Assembly: GCF_043424415.1 (NCBI RefSeq)
Contig: NZ_JBHWOO010000055.1
Span: 1-64,000, forward strand
Direction of reading: 5' to 3'
Source: Luteococcus sp043424415
Lineage (GTDB): Bacteria; Actinomycetota; Actinomycetes; Propionibacteriales; Propionibacteriaceae
Length of the DNA stretch: 64,000 bases
In this document: positions 1-6,856 of the stretch, piece after piece
How the letters are laid out: each line of letters starts with the position of its first letter
Position numbering within the stretch: the stretch's first letter is position 1
The notes under the pieces: generated by a model
Database searches by the model: none
What the model saw: only the letters and a program-made list of their open reading frames with translations
What the model was told of the DNA's origin: nothing
Program-made: the position numbers and the translations under genes

Positions 1-2
1 GG

Positions 3-116
3 CGCGCCGTCAACGCACCCCACCTCGTTGCGCTCGTCCGTGCCGGCGCGGAGTTCAGCAACGGCAAGCTCGTCGAACGACCCGACGAACCAGGAGGCCA
101 CGCTCACGCCGCCTGA
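3..116 (+). CDS. 3' end of an unrecognised protein (partial at window edge)
   Basis: An open frame enters from the left edge and encodes about 37 residues, ending at a TGA at 114-116. The readable tail contains PHLVALVRAGAEF and LVERPDEPG. This style resembles the C-termini of some actinobacterial transposases, but I cannot name the family, and too little is present to assign a function. It sits where the gene following csb2 in a type I-G cas operon would be expected, on the opposite strand, so the cas operon is probably also broken on this side. The stretch 117-206 holds no gene that I can see. Confidence 0.4.
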   Translation, partial: RAVNAPHLVALVRAGAEFSNGKLVERPDEPGGHAHAA

Positions 117-206
117 CACATCAATCCACAGGTCTTGACTATTCCTCTCCGATGGCACCGCCCGGTACATCGCGACCGCGAAACTCTCGCCCGCACGGGG
201 CTGATG

Positions 207-1458
207 TCAGGTGGTGGTGATGGGGAGCAGGAGGGTGTGCTCGAGGTGGAGGGGTCCGGTGACGGGCCGGTCGAACAGGATGCTGGCGTGGGTCAGTTGG
301 GGGTTGGTGTCGGTTGCTGGGGCGCCTGCCAGCCGTGAGGTGTCGTGGGTTTGGGCCTCGACCAAGGCCGCGCCGTGGAGCTCAGCGAGGTGCTGCAGTT
401 GGACGATCAGAACCTCGGGGTCGGCGATGACGGGGGCGGGGGTAGTCCAGGCCGTGGCCGTGGCGCAGGCAGCCGCCAGCTGGTCAGTGCGTGCTGCTGT
501 TGTCGGGACTGGGCGTGGGCGGCTGGTGGTGACCATCTGGTTGGTGATGACGGTGACCGGTTCGATGAGGGCCGGGTGCACCAGGGCACCGGCGAGGCGG
601 TCGGTGACCAGGCCACGGTCCTGTCGTTGCCAGTAGGCGGGCAGGGTACGTGTCCGTCAGGCAGGAGCGCAGCAATGGTGGTGACGTCGTCGGCCAAGGC
701 ACCAGGAAGGGGTAGCCAGGTCATGGTGGCCGCGACCTGCAGCAGTGTCCCGCGGCTCGGGTAGGTGACCGGTGGGGTGTGCTGCCCGCAGCGGGTGTGC
801 CGGTATCGGGCGGTGTCCTGCTTGGCCATGCGGGGCTGGTAGCCGGGGTCGGGCACGGCTTGGCGTTGGGCATGGCGCTGGTCGAGCAGCTGCAGGGTGC
901 GGGGGGTAGCGATGCGCAGCACGACGTCGCCGCCGGGGTCGGGCTCCCACAAGACCCCGGTATCGGTGGGTGGCCTGAAGACAGCGAGCCGATCGATGAC
1001 GACGGGAGTGGTGGGCCGGCCCAGGTAGGTCACTGCCCCGAGTAGTTCGTCCAGGGCCGGCAGGTCGTCTGGTGCGAGGTCGGTGTGGTCGTGGTGGAGC
1101 CACATGGTGGCGGGGGCAGCGATGGTGGTGCCTCGCTCCGGGGGCTTGGGATCTTGCTGGTGATGCTCTTCTTCCCGGCGGGGTTGCCGCGCTTCGACGC
1201 GAGGTTGACCGGAGAGTCGACCGGAACCCAGCGGCTGACGTCGATGTCACGGGCCGCGGCAGGCGGGGTCCACACGGCAGGCGCCGACCAGGTGTAGACG
1301 CGCTCGGCCAGCGCGATGTGGCGGCCGGTGGTGTGGGCGGCGTTCAGCAGGGCTGCGGCGACCCGGCTGGGGTGCGGCGGCCATTCCGGGTCCCCTGCTG
1401 CGGTGTGGGCGTGATAGCTGCCCAGGGGGAAGCGGATGGCCAGTGTCAGCTCAGGCAT
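207..1458 (-). pseudogene. csb2: Type I-G Csb2 (Cas5-Cas6-type Cascade subunit), twice frameshifted
   Basis: The N-terminus has FPLGSYHAH followed by EWPPHPSRVAAALL, the characteristic opening of the Csb2/GSU0054 family. This is the Cascade subunit of type I-G systems thought to combine Cas5 and crRNA-processing roles. The coding sense continues through three frames. The first runs from 1458 to about 1140, where a run of five G on the plus strand marks the slip. The second runs to about 650 and contains WLPLPGALADDV. The third ends at 207 and contains FDRPVTGPL, the typical C-terminal Csb2 signature. No single frame gives a full protein, so the gene is probably dead, although one or both slips could be homopolymer sequencing errors. 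The start codon overlaps the end of csb1, as expected in an operon. Confidence 0.75.
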
Positions 1459-1749
1459 CAGCGTCAGCGGTGTCGGCTTCGGCGGCGGCGATGTGCATGA
1501 TGCGGTCCAGCACCGACCCCTTGGGGATGGTCACGTCCTGGGGACCGCGCCAGCCGGCCTGGACGCCGAGGGTACGCACGATCTCGACGAGGCTGTCATG
1601 GTCGGGCACCTCCAGGACCTCGGGGGCGCTGCCGTGGCGCCACACCTCGACGGTGCGGGTCGCGGTGACCAGTTCGGTGCCCGAGCGCAGCTGGGTGGCT
1701 CGTTGGGCGTGGTCGTGCAGCAGCAGCGCCAGGCAGGACAGCAGCACTC
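1451..1749 (-). pseudogene. csb1: C-terminal remnant of type I-G Csb1 (Cas7 backbone)
   Basis: An open frame of about 99 residues ends at 1451 and overlaps the csb2 start by eight bases. Its position directly upstream of csb2 on the same strand, and its size, fit the C-terminal part of Csb1/GSU0053, the Cas7-like filament subunit. It has no start codon of its own. The reading frame runs straight into the inverted IS256 end at 1750, so the N-terminal two thirds or more have been removed. The family assignment rests mainly on context because the remaining residues carry no strong motif. Confidence 0.6.
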
Positions 1750-1858
1750 GAGCTTGTCAAGTTGTCTGTGTAAGTGACGGTCTTCGAATTTCGTATTACA
1801 GGTAGGGGTTGAAGCGTTCGGGGAAGACCATCGCGAGCTCGGCCAAGGCGGCCTTCCA
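1748..1858 (-). mobile_element. IS256-family stub (right end only)
   Basis: This 111-bp segment is the exact reverse complement of 58988-59098. It covers the last 20 transposase codons, the stop codon and the right terminal inverted repeat of the complete IS256-family copy. It lies inverted relative to that copy, so the same IS end faces outward at both edges of the insert. Homology stops abruptly at 1858, where the ATG of the next gene begins. The outer side abuts csb1 at 1749. The eight bases outside this end (CAGCACTC) do not match those outside the right copy (GAAGCCGG), so no target duplication links the two. Confidence 0.9.
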
Positions 1859-2625
1859 TGAGCAAGACCGCCACAGCCCTCGCAGACCAAGCCCTGCGCG
1901 CCACCCGCCACGGCAAGGACCTCATCGGCCTCGTCGACGACACCACCCACTCTCTGGCCGCAGTGAAGGAGATCACCGGCCGCGACGTCGCCCAGCACTT
2001 GGACGCCGTCGCGGCGCTCCAGAGCTGGGCACGCTCCCAGACCACCACCGCGTTTCGCCAGCGCCTCCAGCTGCTCGACGGGGGAGCGATGACCCCCGTC
2101 GCCACCAGCGCCATCGCGCCCTACAACCAAGCCCTGTCCAACTGGCGTGTCCGCTACACCGCACAGGCATTCGAGCAGCCCCCGACGGGCCCCGGCGGTG
2201 TGCGAGTGATCGGCGTGGTCTACGGTCACGACCCCATGTCCTCGCACGAGACAACGTCGTGGCGGCTGGTCGCCGACAGCAACGGCCCCGACTCCCGCTG
2301 GCTCGGTCCCACCGCAGACGAAGCCTTCATCACAGCCCGTGACCTCGCCCAAACCGTACGCAAAATCGGCGGCGACGATCCCGAGGTCCTCCACGCTCAG
2401 CTCTGGCTGCTGCACCAGTGGGCCGTGGTCACTGACCCCGACGACCTCGACGAAGCCCTGACCACCGCCCAACAACGGGTAGCCGAGGCGACAGAACGGC
2501 TGCAACGCTCGAACCTGGGCGCGCCCTTCCTGCGCGCCGTCGACCAGCTCGCCAACCTCACCATCGAGTGCAGCGCACTGGAAGCCTCCCTCGACCCGCG
2601 CCTTCAGCACCACACCCACGCCTGA
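1858..2625 (+). CDS. Hypothetical protein, possibly 5'-truncated by the IS stub
   Basis: A 255-residue protein of unrecognised family. It is soluble and largely helical, rich in Ala, Leu and Gln, with no membrane segment or catalytic motif that I can identify. The first base of its ATG is the last base of the IS256 stub, and the only Shine-Dalgarno-like stretch (AAGGCGG) lies inside the IS. The native start may therefore have been lost and replaced. It is followed at 2637 by a strong hairpin. Its neighbours suggest a plasmid or conjugative-element cargo gene. Confidence 0.6.
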   Translation: MSKTATALADQALRATRHGKDLIGLVDDTTHSLAAVKEITGRDVAQHLDAVAALQSWARSQTTTAFRQRLQLLDGGAMTPVATSAIAPYNQALSNWRVRYTAQAFEQPPTGPGGVRVIGVVYGHDPMSSHETTSWRLVADSNGPDSRWLGPTADEAFITARDLAQTVRKIGGDDPEVLHAQLWLLHQWAVVTDPDDLDEALTTAQQRVAEATERLQRSNLGAPFLRAVDQLANLTIECSALEASLDPRLQHHTHA

Positions 2626-2636
2626 CAGCCTGCAAG

Positions 2637-2663
2637 GCCGGACCCCCACCCGGGGCGTCCGGC
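2637..2663 (+). terminator. GC-rich hairpin after the 1858 gene
   Basis: GCCGGAC pairs with GTCCGGC and an inner CCCC pairs with GGGG around a three-base loop, 11 nt after the stop codon. There is no long T tract, as is common in actinobacteria. Confidence 0.6.
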
Positions 2664-2743
2664 TGCAGGTGCTTGTCCTCAAAAGTCGTCGCTCCGCGGA
2701 CGGCCGGGAGCGCCCCCGCACCCGGAGGCTGGCCGTGCCGCCT

Positions 2744-2844
2744 GGCATGGGGTGCTGGTGGGGATACCGAAAAGCGCTCCCGGCCCTAGCGTGGTTCATG
2801 GCAGCGGGGAACACGCCCCCTGCCAGACGGCCTCACCAGCCGTC
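2744..2844 (+). promoter_or_regulatory. Repeated regulatory block, copy 1 (promoter element plus CTCACCA hairpin)
   Basis: GGCATGGGGT lies at 2744-2753 and TAGCGT at 2787-2792, 43 nt apart start to start. A perfect 6-bp stem GACGGC/GCCGTC at 2826-2844 closes a CTCACCA loop. The hairpin ends 22 nt before the ATG at 2867, and an AAGGAGA ribosome-binding site sits between them. The same arrangement recurs upstream of three other genes in this block. TAGCGT probably serves as the -10 and GGCATGGGGT as an activator or operator site. This is inferred from recurrence and spacing. Confidence 0.7.
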
Positions 2845-2866
2845 CACTGCGAAGGAGAACACCCTC

Positions 2867-3259
2867 ATGTCCACCGCCACCTGCACCGTCGCCGATCTGG
2901 CCGCCCCGGCAACCGCCTACCTCGACGACGGCACCCACCCCGATGGCCTGATGCTGATCGTCCTGATCGACGAACAGGGGCCCCGCGGGGCAATCTCCGT
3001 CCCGGTCGCCAACGTGAGGGACAGCGGGGTGCGCGCCATGTTCGCAGCTCGCGACCTGATCGACGAGCCCGTCACCCAGATGATCGGCTTCGTCTACGGC
3101 GAGTCCCGCCCCGTCGCACAGAACATGTGCGCCCTGTGGCTGGACCTGTTCGGCGAGCTGACCAAGACGCCCGTCCACGGCCTCGTGGTCGTCACCGACG
3201 GCACCGCCACCTGCCGGTGCGGCTGCTCGACGGCAGAGTACGCCGGCCCGGGGAACTAG
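2867..3259 (+). CDS. Small hypothetical protein, weakly DUF4192-like
   Basis: A 130-residue protein starting at ATG 2867 behind a good AAGGAGA site. The N-terminal part (AYLDDGTHPDGLMLIVLIDE) and the C-terminal end (VVVTDGTATCRCGCS) recall the layout of DUF4192 proteins common in actinobacteria, but the match is by eye and the protein is short for that family. Three closely spaced cysteines at the C-terminus could bind a metal. It has its own copy of the repeated promoter-hairpin block, so it is probably co-regulated with the genes at 3828, 4772 and 5918. Confidence 0.6.
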   Translation: MSTATCTVADLAAPATAYLDDGTHPDGLMLIVLIDEQGPRGAISVPVANVRDSGVRAMFAARDLIDEPVTQMIGFVYGESRPVAQNMCALWLDLFGELTKTPVHGLVVVTDGTATCRCGCSTAEYAGPGN

Positions 3260-3275
3260 GCCCGAGACCCGACGC

Positions 3276-3303
3276 GGGGTCGCTGCAATGGGGCAGCGAC
3301 CCC
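3276..3303 (+). terminator. Hairpin between the 2867 and 3337 genes
   Basis: A perfect 11-bp stem (GGGGTCGCTGC/GCAGCGACCCC) with a six-base loop, 17 nt after the stop codon at 3259. The next gene starts 33 nt later, so it may attenuate rather than fully terminate. Confidence 0.6.
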
Positions 3304-3336
3304 CACCCCCCACACCTACCGAAAGGACCACTCGCC

Positions 3337-3642
3337 GTGCTTCCTGTCCTCGCCATCGCTGCCAGCCTGATCCTGCTTCGCCTGACCCGGTCCACCGCCC
3401 ACCGCGCCCAGCTCAAGACCTCCGCCGCGCCCCGCCGCTCCACCACCGTGCTCGTCTGCCTCGTCTGGCTGCTCGGGACCTGGGCGATCACCGGCGTCGA
3501 TCCCATCTCATTGGCCCAGCGAGCCGTCGTCGTGCTCCTCGCCATCGCCGCCATTCGCACTACCCCCGGACACCGCCGCGAAGCCCTCCAGCTCGGCACC
3601 GCCGCCGTCCTCGCCGTCCTGCTCCTGCCCGCCCTGTCCTGA
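3337..3642 (+). CDS. Small membrane protein
   Basis: A 101-residue protein starting at GTG 3337 behind GAAAGGA. It has a hydrophobic N-terminal segment (VLAIAASLILL), a second near residues 37-50 (VLVCLVWLLGTWAI), a third around VVVLLAIAAI and a fourth at the C-terminus (AAVLAVLLLPALS), separated by short Arg-rich loops. This suggests three or four membrane helices. No family is recognised. It has no copy of the repeated promoter block and is flanked by hairpins on both sides, so it may depend on read-through from the 2867 gene. Confidence 0.6.
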   Translation: MLPVLAIAASLILLRLTRSTAHRAQLKTSAAPRRSTTVLVCLVWLLGTWAITGVDPISLAQRAVVVLLAIAAIRTTPGHRREALQLGTAAVLAVLLLPALS

Positions 3643-3645
3643 CAC

Positions 3646-3687
3646 ACCCGAGGCGCTCCCGGCCACCAGACCGGGAGCGCCTCGGGT
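3646..3687 (+). terminator. Strong terminator hairpin
   Basis: A perfect 17-bp inverted repeat (ACCCGAGGCGCTCCCGG and its complement) around an 8-base loop, directly after the stop of the 3337 gene. It separates that gene from the next regulatory block. Confidence 0.8.
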
Positions 3688-3717
3688 GCTGTCCGGAACC
3701 GATGCCCTGGCCCGCCT

Positions 3718-3806
3718 GGCATGGGGTTCCTCGTGGGGAGCCAGGATGACGGCCGCGCCGTAGCGTGTGTCTTGTCGAGAGCGACATGCAGGCCTCACCA
3801 GCCCGC
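3718..3806 (+). promoter_or_regulatory. Repeated regulatory block, copy 2
   Basis: GGCATGGGGT is at 3718-3727 and TAGCGT at 3761-3766, again exactly 43 nt apart. The hairpin GCAGGC-CTCACCA-GCCCGC at 3788-3806 has five of six possible pairs and ends 21 nt before the ATG at 3828. Confidence 0.7.
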
Positions 3807-3827
3807 CCGAACAGGAAGGCTCCTGCC

Positions 3828-4268
3828 ATGACCGAGACCCTCACCGCACCCGCCGCCGAGAGCGCGAGCGTCAAGCAGACCGCCGCCGCCCTGCGCCGCC
3901 ACCTGCGCCGCACCTTCCCCGGCGTCCGCTTCAGCGTCACCATGGAACGCGGCAGCGCCCACGGCTGGATCTCGGTGGAATGGACCGACGGGCCCCGCTG
4001 GGAGCAGGTGCGCGAGATCACCCAGCAGTACGAGTCCAGCAGGTTCGACGGCATGGACGACGCCTACCACGCCACCGGCATCACCCAGTGGAACTGTCGC
4101 GGCGTCTCCACCCAGCGCCGCATGTCTGCACCCACCCGGGAGCGCTTCACTGCCGAAGCGTGGCACTCGACCCCGGAGCTGTTCACCATCGGTGCCTGTG
4201 AGGACTGCATCGGCTTTGAGGATCTCGGCGACGCCGTACACGACCACTTCAGCCACACCACCATCTGA
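3828..4268 (+). CDS. LPD29-domain protein
   Basis: A 146-residue protein. Residues about 15-80 contain LRRTFPGVRFSVTM, VEWTDGP, a QQYESSRFDGMDD stretch and further matches to the LPD29 (large polyvalent-protein-associated domain 29) pattern. That domain is found in small proteins on actinobacterial plasmids, conjugative elements and phages, and its molecular role is unknown. The C-terminal part has a CEDC pair. It starts at ATG 3828 behind AGGAAGG and is preceded by regulatory block copy 2. Its presence is the main reason to regard this region as plasmid- or ICE-derived. Confidence 0.75.
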   Translation: MTETLTAPAAESASVKQTAAALRRHLRRTFPGVRFSVTMERGSAHGWISVEWTDGPRWEQVREITQQYESSRFDGMDDAYHATGITQWNCRGVSTQRRMSAPTRERFTAEAWHSTPELFTIGACEDCIGFEDLGDAVHDHFSHTTI

Positions 4269-4315
4269 CGACTCCTCGGACGATCGAGCCCCGCCCCGCC
4301 TCCGGTACCCGCCCC

Positions 4316-4334
4316 GCAGGCCTCACCAGCCCGC
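4316..4334 (+). promoter_or_regulatory. CTCACCA hairpin, copy 3 (without the promoter element)
   Basis: GCAGGC-CTCACCA-GCCCGC ends 21 nt before the ATG at 4356. No GGCATGGGGT or TAGCGT is found upstream, so this gene probably shares the transcript of the LPD29 gene 47 nt earlier. This suggests the hairpin acts on the RNA rather than on transcription initiation. Confidence 0.6.
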
Positions 4335-4355
4335 CACAACCAGCAAGGGACCACC

Positions 4356-4595
4356 ATGGCTGAGCCCCTCACCCGCGCCACCGTCCCCGACCTCGACGAC
4401 GACCACGATCGCGAATGGCTGGCCTGCGCCACGTGCAACGACAAGGTCATGGCAAACCAGCTGCCCGGTTGGGAACCCGGCTGGGACTCCGAACCCGGAC
4501 TGCTGCGCTGCCCCGGCGACAGTCCCTGCGCCATCTGCGGCACCAAGCCCGCCAACCGCGTGAACTACCCCGTCACCGAGACCTACACCGCTTGA
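4356..4595 (+). CDS. Small putative zinc-binding protein
   Basis: A 79-residue acidic protein. A CATC pair near residue 25 is followed by a single Cys and then CAIC near residue 58, a spacing compatible with a four- or five-cysteine zinc knuckle. No family is recognised. It lies 87 nt downstream of the LPD29 gene with only the CTCACCA hairpin between them, so the two are probably co-transcribed. Confidence 0.55.
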   Translation: MAEPLTRATVPDLDDDHDREWLACATCNDKVMANQLPGWEPGWDSEPGLLRCPGDSPCAICGTKPANRVNYPVTETYTA

Positions 4596-4663
4596 ACCAA
4601 GCCCCCATCACGAGCCCTCCCGCAACCAGCCGGCGGCACCGTGGGGTGGCCCCTGGGGCGCTC

Positions 4664-4752
4664 GGCATGGGGTGCTCGGGATGCGCAGACAGGACACCTG
4701 GCTGCGTAACGTCGACCACGTCGACCACGACATGCGGGCCTCACCAGCCTGC
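4664..4752 (+). promoter_or_regulatory. Repeated regulatory block, copy 4
   Basis: GGCATGGGGT is at 4664-4673 and TAACGT at 4707-4712, again exactly 43 nt apart. The hairpin GCGGGC-CTCACCA-GCCTGC at 4734-4752 keeps all six pairs, one of them a G-U wobble, and ends 19 nt before the ATG at 4772. Confidence 0.7.
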
Positions 4753-4771
4753 CCCACCAGAAAGGCCCACG

Positions 4772-4945
4772 ATGGCTGACACCTTCTGCCCCACCCACGG
4801 CACCATTGCCGCAGAGAACATCGCCCTAGGCGGCGTGTGCGGGATGATCCACGAGCACGGAACCGAGTGCGAGAAGCCCCTGCACGCTGACCGCGAGACC
4901 TGGCTGGCCACCCTCACCGCACGCGTGGAGGTCTCTCATGGCTGA
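4772..4945 (+). CDS. Small Cys/His-rich hypothetical protein
   Basis: A 57-residue protein with CPTHG near the N-terminus, then VCGMIHEHGTECEKPLH. Four cysteines and several histidines suggest a small zinc finger. It starts at ATG 4772 behind GAAAGG and regulatory block copy 4. Its last eight bases overlap the start of the next gene, so the two are translationally coupled. Confidence 0.55.
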   Translation: MADTFCPTHGTIAAENIALGGVCGMIHEHGTECEKPLHADRETWLATLTARVEVSHG

Positions 4946-5396
4946 TCTGCTCGACTACCTCACCCACCACCCCACCAGCGCCCCCCGCCTGGCCCGCGCC
5001 GCCCTCGACATCGCCACTGCCATGGCCCTGCACGACTGGGACGCCGACCTGTGGGAAGACATCGCCCACATCCTCAACACCGCGACCACGGGACACCTGC
5101 CCAGCGTCGAGACCAGCAAAGGATGGAAGAAGGCCCTGAGCGCCAAGGCCGACCCCAACCCCGTCCACAACCTGTCCCCCCAGCGCTACCTGGTCACCTG
5201 GACCGTCGACATCGACGACACCCACGCCACCGTCGAAGACGTCGCCCGCCACGCCCTGGACATGATCACCCGCACCGGATCCATCGCCCACGTCTTCACC
5301 GTCCACGACAACCACACCGCAGCCACCACCGCGATCGATCTCAACGAGCTCGACAGCCACCCCGACATCGCCACCCGACAGGAGAACCGCCACTGA
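4938..5396 (+). CDS. Hypothetical protein
   Basis: A 152-residue protein, coupled to the upstream 57-residue gene by an 8-nt overlap. The N-terminal half is helical. The C-terminal part (YLVTWTVDIDDTHATVEDVARHAL) looks like a small alpha-beta fold. No motif identifies a family. It is followed by a strong hairpin at 5404. Confidence 0.55.
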   Translation: MADLLDYLTHHPTSAPRLARAALDIATAMALHDWDADLWEDIAHILNTATTGHLPSVETSKGWKKALSAKADPNPVHNLSPQRYLVTWTVDIDDTHATVEDVARHALDMITRTGSIAHVFTVHDNHTAATTAIDLNELDSHPDIATRQENRH

Positions 5397-5403
5397 TCAC
5401 CAC

Positions 5404-5434
5404 GGCGCTCCCGGCCACGACCGCCGGGAGCGCC
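5404..5434 (+). terminator. Hairpin after the 4938 gene
   Basis: GGCGCTCCCGG pairs perfectly with CCGGGAGCGCC around a nine-base loop, beginning 8 nt after the stop codon. The stem core GCGCTCCCGG is the same as in the terminator at 3646. Confidence 0.75.
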
Positions 5435-5501
5435 CCCAGGCGGTCACCAATTCCGCCCGCGACGGCGTTGGAGGGCAACCACACGAAACAGGAGCCATCC
5501 C

Positions 5502-5738
5502 ATGACCGAAGACCAGCTCATCGCCCGCTACGGCACGTTCCTGGTCAACACCGGCGGCAATGACCCCGCCGAGCTGCTGCACCGACTCGACACCGAAAAG
5601 CACCTTGCCGCCACCAATGTGGTCGTCTTCACCCTCGCGACCGCTGTGCGTTCCCAACTGCGCCTCCTGGCCAACCTCCATCAGTCCGGCCTTCTGCCCA
5701 CCCACGCTGAGCACCACCACAACACATCACACCCCTGA
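5502..5738 (+). CDS. Small helical hypothetical protein
   Basis: A 78-residue protein starting at ATG 5502 behind AGGAG. It is helical, without cysteines or membrane segments, and ends in a His-rich tail (HAEHHHN). No family is recognised. It lacks the repeated promoter block found before its neighbours. Confidence 0.5.
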   Translation: MTEDQLIARYGTFLVNTGGNDPAELLHRLDTEKHLAATNVVVFTLATAVRSQLRLLANLHQSGLLPTHAEHHHNTSHP

Positions 5739-5806
5739 TAACCCCCCTTATCGCCACCTCTACAACGCCATAACCCCTTGTCGTCGCGAATTTCACCGTG
5801 CCGCCC

Positions 5807-5894
5807 GGCATGGGGTGCCGGTAGGGTGAGAACTGTCGAGGCAAGGCCGTAGCGTCTGTGGTGGCAGCCCAGCCCGACGGCCTCACCAGTCGTC
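5807..5894 (+). promoter_or_regulatory. Repeated regulatory block, copy 5
   Basis: GGCATGGGGT is at 5807-5816, here extended to a GGCA/TGCC palindrome, and TAGCGT at 5850-5855, again exactly 43 nt apart. The hairpin GACGGC-CTCACCA-GTCGTC at 5876-5894 keeps all six pairs with one G-U wobble and ends 23 nt before the ATG at 5918. Confidence 0.7.
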
Positions 5895-5917
5895 CCCGAT
5901 CCGAGAGGACACCAGCC

Positions 5918-6784
5918 ATGACCACCCCCACCGCACCCGCCCAGGCCACCGTTTGGGACGATGCCCACCTCACCCGCGCCGCGTTCAGCCACGTCATCTC
6001 CGGGGCCGACGGCTTCCTGCGGATGCGCCTCGACGTCGACGACCCTGCCGAGGTGTGGGCGGATGCCTGCCACTCCGACGTGGATTACGGACCACGCATC
6101 ACGGCCCTGCGACTCGATCCCAGCCGCATCCCTGCCAAGGCCGAGGCCAACGGGTGGCGCTTCATCATCCCCGGCGACTCGGAGTGGCCCGCCAGCCTCG
6201 ACCAGCTCGGCACCGAGGCCCCCATCGGCCTCTGGGTCAGCGGACCCGCCCACCTTGAGGCCGCATCCCAGGGCCGCGACGCGGTCGCCTTCGCCGGGCC
6301 CCGCTTGTCCACCGACGAGAACCGCGCCCTCGCCGACAAGATCGGCCGCTGCCTCGCCGACAACGCCAAGACCCTGATCACAGGCCTGGCGCTCGGCGCC
6401 CAGGGGCACACACTAGAGGCCGCACTCGACCACGGCGGCCGCATCGTCGCCGCCACGTCGGGCCGCGCGGTCTTCTCCGGCGCGGCCGCCCTGAGTGCCC
6501 GGATCGCCGAGTCGGGCGCGCTGGTCAGTCACCGGCCCTTCGATGTGGTGGCCACCCGCGACGACTACGCCCAGACCATGCGCGTGGTCGCCGCACTGGC
6601 TGACGCGCTCGTCTACTGCGACGCCCCGGCCCGCTCCACGGCCCCTGTCGCGCTCAAGACCGCCGCGAAGCTCCAGCGTCGCCTGATCGTCCAGGTCGGT
6701 AGCGACATTGCCGACCTCGACGCCGTGGTCGAGACGTTCACCAGCGCCGCTGACCTGCTCCAGGTTCTCGACCCCGAGGCCTGA
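5918..6784 (+). CDS. DprA/Smf-like DNA-processing protein
   Basis: A 288-residue protein. After about 75 N-terminal residues it shows FIIPGDSEWPASL and then a Rossmann-like core with AVAFAGPRLST, TLITGLALGAQG, a VAATSGRAVF strand and a C-terminal RLIVQVG strand. This is the DprA/Smf layout: single-stranded-DNA binding and RecA loading in natural transformation. The family's usual GSR motif is changed to GPR, and the C-terminal DML1-like domain is absent, as in many plasmid- and ICE-encoded versions. Such proteins may protect incoming element DNA. It has the fifth regulatory block and a terminator hairpin at 6811. Confidence 0.75.
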   Translation: MTTPTAPAQATVWDDAHLTRAAFSHVISGADGFLRMRLDVDDPAEVWADACHSDVDYGPRITALRLDPSRIPAKAEANGWRFIIPGDSEWPASLDQLGTEAPIGLWVSGPAHLEAASQGRDAVAFAGPRLSTDENRALADKIGRCLADNAKTLITGLALGAQGHTLEAALDHGGRIVAATSGRAVFSGAAALSARIAESGALVSHRPFDVVATRDDYAQTMRVVAALADALVYCDAPARSTAPVALKTAAKLQRRLIVQVGSDIADLDAVVETFTSAADLLQVLDPEA

Positions 6785-6810
6785 CCCCGCACCACACACC
6801 CACCTCAGCC

Positions 6811-6835
6811 GTCCCGGGGGGCAGCGGCCCGGGAC
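6811..6835 (+). terminator. Hairpin after the DprA-like gene
   Basis: GTCCCGGG pairs with CCCGGGAC around a nine-base loop, 27 nt after the stop codon at 6784. Confidence 0.65.
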
Positions 6836-6856
6836 GCGCCCCAGCACACCCAAAAT

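Noticed and set aside
1531..2814. Long minus-strand open frame of 427 codons
   Set aside because: It crosses the IS256 stub and lies antisense to the 1858 gene, with low-complexity composition. It is a shadow frame in high-GC DNA.
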